Of a stretch of 64,000 nt of DNA, positions 38,877 through 45,874 are shown piece after piece (within the stretch, counting starts at the first letter, position 1; every line of letters starts with the position of its first letter). This stretch comes from Rikenellaceae bacterium (GTDB lineage: Bacteria > Bacteroidota > Bacteroidia > Bacteroidales > Rikenellaceae). The notes under the pieces were generated by a model. It saw only the letters and a program-made list of their open reading frames with translations, was not told the DNA's origin and searched no databases. The position numbers and the translations under genes are program-made. The stretch lies in contig CABIXK010000003.1 of NCBI GenBank assembly GCA_902362705.1, forward strand, positions 117,924 to 181,923, given 5' to 3'.

Positions 38877-39948
38877 ATTGTTGTAAATTTTGAGTTATGA
38901 ACAGATAATGAAGAATGGCATATACGGTATTTACGCTGACGGCATTACCAGCTTGTTTATACAACTGATGATTGCTTACTCCCGCTTGTTGGGCTTTATG
39001 TATAAAATCCCGGGGGAAACCTTGTAATGCAAAAGCCTCACTCGGCGTAAGTTTACGTATGTGGTGCCTTGCAAGTTCTTCTTTGCTGAATGTCTGATCG
39101 AGATACCGGACAGGATCCGGGCTATTGATGAATTCCTCACTGAAATAGTTATCCTGGCAAGCCCTGTGCATCTTTACCATTGTAGCTGTTAAGGGCCTTG
39201 CTATGAGTTTGTTGATTTCCGATCTCGATCTGAAATTCTTCGAACCGTCTGCTAATATAGTCGGCTTCAACGTATCCGAAAGATAATATTTGGAATCAAC
39301 CTGTTTTTCAAGTATATCCAGAACGGATTCCTGCATCATCAAGGATGTTTCCCCCGACATCTTATCAAAAGATGCTTTTATTGACCTTTCGTCGAATCGA
39401 AAATTGTCCGGTAATTCTACGGACGATGCAAATATATAAACCCGATTACGTGTCTGAGCCAGTCCGAAATTATTAGTATTAAATACGTCGCAATATATAT
39501 AAGGATAACCAGCTTCCTTGATAGATGCCAGAATAACCTTAAATGTATTTCCTCGGTCATGTAATTTGAGATTCTTGACATTTTCCAGCAGAATGAACCG
39601 GGGATGTTTAACTCTTAAGATATCCATTATCTGAAAAAATACATTCCCCCGGACATCCTTGAATCCATATTGCTTCCCCATCATACTGAAAGACTGGCAT
39701 GGGAATCCGCCAGTCAGTATATCAAAATCCGGAAGTGCTCTGATATTGGTTTCATCAGATGTAAACTGAACTATATCGCCCATTACAATCTCTCCGGCCG
39801 TATCGTAATTTGCCTGATATGTTTTACTGGCATATGTATCTATTTCCGAAAAGCCGACGCACTCTACCGGGAATCCGCAATCTTTTCCTAACAGATTTAA
39901 CGCGTGTCTGAACCCACCTATTCCTGCAAATAATTCCAGATGTTTCAT
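38866..39948 (-). CDS. DNA (cytosine-5) methyltransferase 2
   Basis: This 360-residue m5C methyltransferase has all main motifs in order: I (LELFAGIGGFRHAL), IV (GGFPCQSFS with catalytic Cys), VI (LLENVKNL), VIII (QTRNRVYIF) and X (AGNAVSVNTVYAIL). The target recognition region lies between VIII and X. The sequence differs strongly from the upstream methyltransferase, so it is not a recent duplicate. It overlaps that gene by 4 bp (ATGA) and the nuclease gene by 11 bp. Confidence 0.93.
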   Translation of the reverse strand: MKHLELFAGIGGFRHALNLLGKDCGFPVECVGFSEIDTYASKTYQANYDTAGEIVMGDIVQFTSDETNIRALPDFDILTGGFPCQSFSMMGKQYGFKDVRGNVFFQIMDILRVKHPRFILLENVKNLKLHDRGNTFKVILASIKEAGYPYIYCDVFNTNNFGLAQTRNRVYIFASSVELPDNFRFDERSIKASFDKMSGETSLMMQESVLDILEKQVDSKYYLSDTLKPTILADGSKNFRSRSEINKLIARPLTATMVKMHRACQDNYFSEEFINSPDPVRYLDQTFSKEELARHHIRKLTPSEAFALQGFPRDFIHKAQQAGVSNHQLYKQAGNAVSVNTVYAILHYLFITQNLQQYVL

Positions 39949-41072
39949 TTCAAGTGTTTTATAATATGTTTCCCTATCACGGCAGCGAGCTTTACCGGAA
40001 CGGCATTGCCTATCTGTGCGTACCAGCTATTCTGAGGACCGGTGAATACGTAATCATCTGGAAAGGTCTGAATTCGTGCAGCCTCCCTTGGAGTAAGACC
40101 GCGGGCTTCCCGAGGGTGAATATACATATTACAATCAAATTTCATGTGAGATGTAATCGTCTTACATATCTCATTTTCGTTCAGCTTGAAATATTTATCC
40201 TTAAATATATGGTTTCGGTTTTTATAAGGCATTATATCCGCAATAGAAGGGTGTAAAGAGTTTGCGCCCTGAGGTAAGGTTCCGAATATCTTAATATCAC
40301 GATCGTTATTGTATCTGTTCTTATGATTATATAAAACAGATATCTTACGGCCATTATTGATGAAATTATAAAAATCGGTACGCAGATATTCGTATTCTGT
40401 TCTCTCGAAACCGCAATCTTCGTTTTCTATGGAATTATTATTCTTTATTCTGTTGGGCTTTAACTTCGGCAGATCACATATTGCATCTCCCAAAGTGAAA
40501 ACCGGCATGGTGTCTGATTTTATATCATTAAAAATCTGCTTGACATCCACCCCGATTCTGTTTCCGATAATAATGAACCGTATTCTGTTTTGCGGAACAC
40601 CGAAATCTTTTGCATTCAGCAAAGAATATGCAAACGTATATTCCTTTCCGAGATACACATGCAGATCATCAATTATTTCATCTATCTTCTGTGCCATTCC
40701 CCGAACATTTTCCATTAGGAAAAACTTCGGCTTTACATATTGTAGGAACTGCAGGTACGCTTTGTACAATGTATTTCTCGGATCATCAATAATACGCTGC
40801 CGATTAGCCATTGAGAACCCTTGACAAGGAGGCCCTCCGCAAACAATATCGACGTCTTTAAATAATGGCAGATACTTTTCAATTTCTGCATTGAGCTGGT
40901 TAATGTCTCCGATATAATACCTGTCTCGACTTAGCCGATGATTATTAATATATGTCTCGCAAAATGTTGCATTGATTTCATTGACAAAAACAGGTTCAAA
41001 ACCAGCTTGTTCCATCCCTAAGCTAAGTCCCCCGCATCCTGCAAACAAATCTATAAGAGAATATTTTCCCAT
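39945..41072 (-). CDS. DNA (cytosine-5) methyltransferase 1
   Basis: This 375-residue m5C methyltransferase has motif I SLIDLFAGCGGLSLGMEQAGF, IV CGGPPCQGFSMANR with catalytic Cys, VI FLMENVRGM, VIII VPQNRIRFIIIG and X QIGNAVPVKLAAVIG. It is the first gene of the methyltransferase-methyltransferase-nuclease operon. Two different m5C methyltransferases in tandem usually mean that an asymmetric site needs one enzyme per strand. A TAAATTTG promoter box lies 7 bp upstream of the start. Confidence 0.94.
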   Translation of the reverse strand: MGKYSLIDLFAGCGGLSLGMEQAGFEPVFVNEINATFCETYINNHRLSRDRYYIGDINQLNAEIEKYLPLFKDVDIVCGGPPCQGFSMANRQRIIDDPRNTLYKAYLQFLQYVKPKFFLMENVRGMAQKIDEIIDDLHVYLGKEYTFAYSLLNAKDFGVPQNRIRFIIIGNRIGVDVKQIFNDIKSDTMPVFTLGDAICDLPKLKPNRIKNNNSIENEDCGFERTEYEYLRTDFYNFINNGRKISVLYNHKNRYNNDRDIKIFGTLPQGANSLHPSIADIMPYKNRNHIFKDKYFKLNENEICKTITSHMKFDCNMYIHPREARGLTPREAARIQTFPDDYVFTGPQNSWYAQIGNAVPVKLAAVIGKHIIKHLK

Positions 41073-41079
41073 AATATCA

Positions 41080-41111
41080 GCAAATTTATGACATATTTAT
41101 TTCTTGTGCAA
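41080..41111 (-). promoter_or_regulatory. Promoter of the methyltransferase/nuclease operon
   Basis: On the minus strand TTG (41111-41109) and TAAATTTG (41087-41080) are 21 bp apart, with the box 7 bp before the ATG. A second candidate box, TACTTTTG, lies at 41162-41155. The intergenic stretch 41073-41205 is very AT-rich with no gene. Confidence 0.6.
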
Positions 41112-41205
41112 TTCATTAATATTATAATCTTGATAAATATTTTTATTCGTCCCGCAAAAGTAATTATCCATTCAGACAGCTTTTGACACATTCCAAGAGT
41201 GTTTT

Positions 41206-42570
41206 TCATAATTTCATTCTCCGCCCATGCTCCGTCCCCTCAACATCAATCCCCATTCGTTCGTACATCTCTTTTCGTTGCTGCTGGAACCACGCGTCGT
41301 CCTCTTTTCCGTTTATGGTGAACCGAAAACCTCCGGGGCCCTCCTTGTCGGGCCGGAATTGCAGAACGACATCATCCGCTTTGAACGTAAGGCCATACCT
41401 TACCGAACACAAATCACCTGTATATCGGAATGGTTGCATCGTGAATAACATTCTCGTTTGCTCCTTGTTCAATCCTATGGTCTTGCAATAATTCTCCCAT
41501 TTCAACAGCCCTTTTACATAGGGGAACAAGTCACCTACACGGGCGAATGCTCTCAGCACCTCGTGCGCTCCCTGCTTCAGCTCGGCTACCTCTTTCCTGT
41601 GCCCTGCCTTCATGGTCTCGATCTCTTGTCTCAGTTGTCCAATGCGTTTGTCCCTGTCGTCGATTATCCCCTGCAAGTCGGCGATCTGCTTTTCATACCT
41701 CGCGGGCTTCGGGTCATGAAATAATGTCCCGATTCGTTCGACGGCTTTCGTCGTGGCGTCCACCGCCATGCTTTTCAATTTGTCGGTCTTGATCTCGCGC
41801 CGGGTCTGCATCAGTTCTGCCCATGCGGCCTCCTGCTGTGCCTGCAAAGCGGCAATATCGACCGTCAGCGTTTGTCGCTGTTCTTTCAGATGTACGACCT
41901 GTTCGGCGATTTCATTGTTACGGACGAACATTTCTCGGTAAAACTGCTGTGTGCCGACATGCCGAGCTTCGGAACCCTCGATGCCCCGTTTCAGTCCGTA
42001 TTTAGCCATTGCTGCGGCGTAGGTGTCTTGATACCCTTTCAGTTTAACGCGCGACATGACCTCGTCGGCGCACAACCGAGGGTGGGATGCCGATTTGGTG
42101 CGATAGCGTTTGGCCGCCCGCGCCTCTTGTTTCTTGCGCTTCCGTTCGGTCGTTACGATGGGTACGAGCGTCGCGTGGATATGCGGCGATGTTTCGTCCA
42201 GATGCAGGTCGGCAGAAACGATGTTTTCCCTGCCGAACGTCTCGGCAAGGTATTCCATATTGTCGGCGCACCACTCGTCCAAACGACCTTCACGCACGAT
42301 GCGCTGCATATCGTCGGGGCTGCCCGAAAGCATGATGCGGATTGCCCGCACTTGGTTCTTGCCGACCTTACGGGTAAGTCCTGCGGTTTCCAACCGATGT
42401 TGGATCGCCTGCGTGCGGGTATGGATACCGTCGGGATATTCGATGAGCCGACGGTTCAGGTGCGTGCGTTCCTCGTCGGCGTTCGATGGTTTGACCTTGC
42501 GTTCGATGTGGGCGGATGTTCCGCTGTCGGTTCCGCGGGTCTTCTGCATATGGAATACGACATAGCCCAT
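41206..42570 (-). CDS. MobV-family relaxase (Pre/Mob)
   Basis: This 454-residue relaxase nicks at oriT for mobilization. It starts MGYVVFHMQKTRGTDSG, followed by HIERKVKPSNADEERTHLN (motif I/II region), RAIRIMLSG, and the metal-binding motif III HLDETSPHIHATLVPI. The C-terminal half contains long coiled-coil helices. The preferred start is 42570, matching other MobV proteins; ATG 42576 is in frame. Base composition is intermediate between host and cargo. No coupling protein or other transfer gene is present. Confidence 0.93.
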   Translation of the reverse strand: MGYVVFHMQKTRGTDSGTSAHIERKVKPSNADEERTHLNRRLIEYPDGIHTRTQAIQHRLETAGLTRKVGKNQVRAIRIMLSGSPDDMQRIVREGRLDEWCADNMEYLAETFGRENIVSADLHLDETSPHIHATLVPIVTTERKRKKQEARAAKRYRTKSASHPRLCADEVMSRVKLKGYQDTYAAAMAKYGLKRGIEGSEARHVGTQQFYREMFVRNNEIAEQVVHLKEQRQTLTVDIAALQAQQEAAWAELMQTRREIKTDKLKSMAVDATTKAVERIGTLFHDPKPARYEKQIADLQGIIDDRDKRIGQLRQEIETMKAGHRKEVAELKQGAHEVLRAFARVGDLFPYVKGLLKWENYCKTIGLNKEQTRMLFTMQPFRYTGDLCSVRYGLTFKADDVVLQFRPDKEGPGGFRFTINGKEDDAWFQQQRKEMYERMGIDVEGTEHGRRMKL

Positions 42571-42863
42571 AGTCATGTGGTTTTAGGTGGTTATTGGTTT
42601 GGGGGAGTGCAGAGGGGCGAAGCACCTTTGCCTTATTGGGGAATTTTCAGCGTGTCGAAGACATGCGGGTAGAAAATTCCCTAATAAGCTATGCCTTTTT
42701 TCAAAAAGGCGCGGGCGCGGAGCGGCCGAATGGTGGGAGACAATGCCGTTGTCGTATCCGTCAGCAGGAGCGGCCAATGAAAGAGAACAGATGTCCGCAA
42801 GGCCTGCGCCCCTGTGCGCCCGGAGGGATCCTCCCGAAATCCCATAGGGCGCACAAGGGGGCT
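42571..42863. other. Intergenic region between mobV and integrase
   Basis: No gene is seen in this 293-bp region. It holds the 17-bp inverted repeat at 42632-42688, a hairpin GCCTTTTT-TC-AAAAAGGC at 42693-42710, and an inverted pair TGTGCGCCC/GGGCGCACA (42813-42821 and 42847-42855) just past the integrase stop, which is probably its terminator. Confidence 0.65.
42632..42688. promoter_or_regulatory. Candidate origin of transfer (oriT)
   Basis: The 17-bp arms CTTATTGGGGAATTTTC (42632-42648) and GAAAATTCCCTAATAAG (42672-42688) pair with one mismatch around a 23-nt loop, starting 62 bp upstream of the MobV start. oriT of MobV elements usually lies just upstream of mob and has such an inverted repeat beside the nick site. 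The nick site is not identified. Confidence 0.5.
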
Positions 42864-44081
42864 TTACAATGCCATATTCTTGGCAAGGGTCTGCATATCC
42901 CGCATAATGGACGAATCGAGAATGCGGGCATAATGGCGGGTCATCTTCGTATCGGAGTGCCCGAGCATTTTAGCGACATTTTCGATAGTCGCACCGCTGG
43001 CAAGGGTCAGCGTTGCAAAAGTGTGGCGGGCAGTGTGAGTCGAGAGATGTTTTTTGATTCCGCAGATGTCGGCCAGTTCCTTGAGGTAACTGTTCATCTT
43101 TTGGTTGCTACAAACGGGCAGCAGCACGTCGTGCGCCTGACAATAAGGATTATTATGATAGCGAGCCAATATTTCCTGTGCGGCATCCAACAAAGGGATA
43201 TTGCACATATTTCCGGTTTTTTGACGTGTTTTGCGAATCCATTGCATCCCGTTAATATCCGTCGCAATATGCTCTGTCCGCAGCTGTTTTACATCCGAAA
43301 ATGCCAGCCCCGTCAGACAACAGAATGCGAAGATGTCCCTAATCTGTGCCAAGCGGGGAATGTCGATCGTTTTATCGAGAAGTTTTTTCAGCTCATGCCT
43401 TTCAAGAAAGTCCCGTTCGATCTGCTCTTTATGAAAACGAATCTCCGCAAACGGGTCTCGTGACAACCAGCCTTTCATCTGCGCAATCCGCGTTATCTTC
43501 TTCAGATTCTTCAAATATTGAATGGCGGTATTATGACTGCAGCAACGCTCGGTTTTAAGAAAATACTCATAGTCCTCCACAAACTGCCGGGACATTTCAT
43601 CCAAATACATATCTTTCCGACGATACGCCTGCCATAAAAACTGCCCGACCAATTTCCGGCAAGTTTCATAGCGTACTGCGGTGGCAGGGGCCACATCAAT
43701 ACCTGCCAGCTTCTTTTGTTTTTCGTTGTGCTCGATAAATAGCCCGATCAGCGTATGCCGCTCCGGACGATCTTTGCCCAGATAACGATCAAGAACGGCA
43801 TGCGCTGATAATTCCGTTCCTTCCAATTCCATATCCCGTTGAATACGTAAAACATTTGCGGAAACGGCATCGAGGTAGAAATTCAGTTCTTTGCATCCGC
43901 GGCCGTTCTCGACCGCCTTGCCTTTGGCGGTGTTCCACAATCGAGGTTCGATGAATCGTCTTGCCGAGGCATCGGCCCGCTGGCCGTTGACGGTAATACG
44001 CATGAAGATCGGAGCTTCGCCCGCCTTGTTGAGTTTTGTTCTGCGGATGTAAAACAGCAAACTGAAAGAGGTCCTTTCCAT
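42864..44081 (-). CDS. Tyrosine-type site-specific recombinase (integrase)
   Basis: This 405-residue integrase is of the kind found on Bacteroidales elements. The N-terminal SAM-like arm domain starts SFSLLFYIRRTKLNKAGEAPI. The core-binding domain lies around 110-200. The catalytic domain has Arg in the CCLTGLAFSDVKQL region, the HTARHTFATL box, LGHSDTKMTRHYARI with the nucleophile Tyr, and further conserved residues. The start at 44081 (MERTSF) is chosen because a -7 box precedes it; the longer open frame runs through the binding-site region. It lies 239 bp from tRNA-Ser, the target. Confidence 0.94.
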   Translation of the reverse strand: MERTSFSLLFYIRRTKLNKAGEAPIFMRITVNGQRADASARRFIEPRLWNTAKGKAVENGRGCKELNFYLDAVSANVLRIQRDMELEGTELSAHAVLDRYLGKDRPERHTLIGLFIEHNEKQKKLAGIDVAPATAVRYETCRKLVGQFLWQAYRRKDMYLDEMSRQFVEDYEYFLKTERCCSHNTAIQYLKNLKKITRIAQMKGWLSRDPFAEIRFHKEQIERDFLERHELKKLLDKTIDIPRLAQIRDIFAFCCLTGLAFSDVKQLRTEHIATDINGMQWIRKTRQKTGNMCNIPLLDAAQEILARYHNNPYCQAHDVLLPVCSNQKMNSYLKELADICGIKKHLSTHTARHTFATLTLASGATIENVAKMLGHSDTKMTRHYARILDSSIMRDMQTLAKNMAL

Positions 44082-44101
44082 AGACACTTGTTTTAGGGTT
44101 G

Positions 44102-44109
44102 CAAATTTA
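44102..44109 (-). promoter_or_regulatory. -7 box of the integrase gene
   Basis: TAAATTTG on the minus strand lies 20 bp before the start codon. It is flanked upstream by the tandem GATGCAATA repeats. Confidence 0.6.
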
Positions 44110-44132
44110 AATTCCCAAGTGTCGGATGTCAA

Positions 44133-44151
44133 GATGCAATACGATGCAATA
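44133..44151. repeat. Tandem GATGCAATA repeats, 10-bp period
   Basis: GATGCAATA occurs at 44133-44141 and 44143-44151, one helical turn apart, 24 bp upstream of the integrase promoter box. The spacing fits cooperative protein binding by an integrase, excisionase or repressor. Confidence 0.6.
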
Positions 44152-44167
44152 TAGCGCATTAGATGCT

Positions 44168-44210
44168 TATTCGGTGTACTTTTTTCGGTACCCGACAGGT
44201 ACACCGAATA
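44168..44210. promoter_or_regulatory. 12-bp inverted repeat, likely recombinase arm sites
   Basis: TATTCGGTGTAC (44168-44179) and GTACACCGAATA (44199-44210) are perfect complements around 19 nt. The 11-mer GTACACCGAAT recurs at the far end of the element (36141-36151). Confidence 0.65.
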
Positions 44211-44262
44211 GGCCACCGCCCACCTGCTCCATCATGCTGTTTTCGCTTATGACCCAAACGCA

Positions 44263-44297
44263 CAAAACCCCGCAAATATTTAATTTGCAGGGTTTTG
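44263..44297 (-). terminator. Hairpin downstream of tRNA-Ser
   Basis: A long stem (CAAAACCC-GCAAAT with its complement, one mismatch) ends tRNA-Ser transcription on the minus strand. It lies inside the element, so the element supplies the terminator. Confidence 0.65.
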
Positions 44298-44317
44298 CTG
44301 TTTTATTCGTCGTACTT

Positions 44318-44405
44318 TGGCGGAAAGAGAGGGATTCGAACCCCCGGAACCTTGCAGTTCAACGGTTTTCAAGACCGCCGCGATCGACCACTCCGCCATC
44401 TTTCC
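44318..44405 (-). tRNA. tRNA-Ser (anticodon TGA)
   Basis: The acceptor GGAAAGA pairs with TCTTTCC, the discriminator is G, and CCA is encoded. Anticodon stem GCGGT/ACCGT carries loop CTTGAAA, so TGA reads UCA. It has a long variable arm as expected for serine. Its 3' end is the integration site of the neighbouring element. Confidence 0.95.
44320..44332. other. tRNA-side attachment site (attL) of the integrated element
   Basis: GCGGAAAGAGAGG covers the last bases of the acceptor and T-stem of tRNA-Ser and is repeated exactly at 36065-36077. The tRNA stays complete after integration. Confidence 0.85.
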
Positions 44406-44471
44406 GTAGCGCAAAAGTAGCACCCTTTTTTCATACCGCCAAATCCTGGCCCCATATTTCGGGAAAAACAC

Positions 44472-44479
44472 TACCTTTG
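44472..44479 (+). promoter_or_regulatory. -7 box of the aminotransferase gene
   Basis: A perfect TACCTTTG lies 35 bp before the ATG. The -33 element is unclear. Confidence 0.7.
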
Positions 44480-44514
44480 TCGCAACTCACGATAACGAAC
44501 GAACACTCCGCACC

Positions 44515-45708
44515 ATGCCCGAAATATCGCAACGCGCATCGATCATGCCGGCCTCCCCGATCCGCAAGCTCGTGCCCCTGGCCGAAGAGGCCCGTGCCCG
44601 CGGCACGAAGATCTACCACCTGAACATCGGCCAGCCCGACCTGCCGACGCCCCAGGTGGGGCTCGACGCCCTGCGGCGCATCGACCGCCGCATCCTCGAA
44701 TACAGCCCCAGCGACGGCTACCGCTCGCTGCGCGAGAAGCTCGTGGAGTACTACGCCCAGTACCAGATCCGCCTCTCGGCCGACGACATCATCGTCACCA
44801 CGGGCGGCTCCGAGGCGGTGCTCTTCGCCTTCATGTCGTGTCTGAACCCCGGCGACGAGATCATCGTGCCCGAACCGGCCTACGCCAACTACATGGCCTT
44901 CGCCATCTCGGCCGGCGCCACCATCCGCCCCGTCGTCTCGTCGATCGAGCAGGGCTTCGCGCTGCCCGACATCGCCGAGTTCGAGAAGCTCATCAACCCC
45001 CGCACGCGGGGCATCCTGATCTGCAACCCCAACAACCCCACGGGCTACCTCTACACGCGCCGCGAGATGAACCGCATCCGCGACCTGGTGCAGCGGCACG
45101 ACCTCTTCCTCTTCTCCGACGAGGTGTACCGCGAGTTCATCTACACGGGCTCGCCCTACATCTCGGCCTGCCACCTGGAAGGCATCGAGCAGAACGTGGT
45201 GCTGATCGACTCGGTGTCGAAGCGCTACTCCGAGTGCGGCATCCGCATCGGGGCGCTCATCACCAAGAACCGCAAGCTGCGCGACGCGGTGATGAAGTTC
45301 TGCCAGGCGCGCCTCTCGCCGCCGCTCATCGGGCAGATCGTCGCCGAAGCCTCGATCGACGCCCCGCGCGCATACAGCACGGAGATCTACGAGGAGTATA
45401 TCGAGCGCCGCAAATGCCTGATCGACGGCCTAAACCGCATTCCGGGCGTCTACTCGCCCATCCCCATGGGCGCCTTCTACACGGTGGCGCGCCTGCCCGT
45501 CGACGACAGCGACCGCTTCTGCGCCTGGTGCCTCTCGGAGTTCAGCTACGAGGGCGAGACGGTGATGCTGGCCCCCGCCTCGGGCTTCTACTCCGACCCC
45601 GCGCACGGCCGGCAGGAGGTCCGCATCGCCTACGTGCTGAAGAAGGAGGACCTCGAGCGGGCGCTCGTCATACTGGCCAAGGCGCTCGAAGCCTACAACA
45701 GCCGTTAG
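44515..45708 (+). CDS. PLP-dependent aminotransferase class I/II (aspartate-aminotransferase-like)
   Basis: This 397-residue fold-type I enzyme has a substrate loop HLNIGQPDLPTP, cofactor contacts NPNNPTGYLYTR and SDEVYREFIY, and the Schiff-base lysine in DSVSKRYSECGIRIGAL near residue 238. The C-terminal Arg for the substrate carboxylate lies in QEVRIAYVLKKED. Aspartate is the likely donor, but other amino acids are possible. It is monocistronic, between tRNA-Ser and fadL. Confidence 0.92.
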   Translation: MPEISQRASIMPASPIRKLVPLAEEARARGTKIYHLNIGQPDLPTPQVGLDALRRIDRRILEYSPSDGYRSLREKLVEYYAQYQIRLSADDIIVTTGGSEAVLFAFMSCLNPGDEIIVPEPAYANYMAFAISAGATIRPVVSSIEQGFALPDIAEFEKLINPRTRGILICNPNNPTGYLYTRREMNRIRDLVQRHDLFLFSDEVYREFIYTGSPYISACHLEGIEQNVVLIDSVSKRYSECGIRIGALITKNRKLRDAVMKFCQARLSPPLIGQIVAEASIDAPRAYSTEIYEEYIERRKCLIDGLNRIPGVYSPIPMGAFYTVARLPVDDSDRFCAWCLSEFSYEGETVMLAPASGFYSDPAHGRQEVRIAYVLKKEDLERALVILAKALEAYNSR

Positions 45709-45759
45709 CGTGCCAGGTCGGAAGCAGTTGCCATATCGGCCAAACCTCTACCGCATATT

Positions 45760-45793
45760 CCAATTTTGGCGAAATAACGACCAAATTATTTGG
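45760..45793. promoter_or_regulatory. Two similar palindromes upstream of fadL
   Basis: CCAATTTTGG (45760-45769) and CCAAATTATTTGG (45781-45793) share the CCAA-nn-TTGG pattern. The second overlaps the -33 box of the fadL promoter. They could be an operator for a dimeric regulator. Confidence 0.4.
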
Positions 45794-45820
45794 CCGGCGG
45801 GAGGGGTTTTTCTACCTTTG
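45789..45820 (+). promoter_or_regulatory. Promoter of fadL
   Basis: TTTG (45789-45792) and TACCTTTG (45813-45820) are exactly 20 bp apart, 54 bp before the ATG. Confidence 0.88.
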
Positions 45821-45874
45821 CGGCCGATTTCGGTGCGCCCACGAGGGGCGCGCCCCTAACCAAAACAGACAGCA

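Larger units (their letters stand above)
36065..44332. mobile_element. Integrative mobilizable element of about 8.25 kb in tRNA-Ser
   Basis: Four kinds of evidence agree. There is a 13-bp direct repeat at the ends, one copy in the 3' end of tRNA-Ser. A tyrosine recombinase lies next to the tRNA. A MobV relaxase has a hairpin region upstream. Base composition is clearly AT-richer than the host, strongest in 36.1-41.2 kb and milder in 41.2-44.1 kb, which suggests the cargo and the mobility module have different origins. It has no conjugation apparatus, so transfer would need a helper element. Cargo: protease, small protein, Vsr, nuclease and two cytosine methyltransferases. Confidence 0.88.

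Noticed and set aside
38866-41072. The two cytosine methyltransferases as one gene broken by a frameshift
   Set aside because: Each has a full set of motifs I to X, so these are two complete, different enzymes.
44126-44623. Plus-strand open frame across the attL region and tRNA-Ser
   Set aside because: It covers the antisense of tRNA-Ser and the recombinase binding-site region; no domain is visible.
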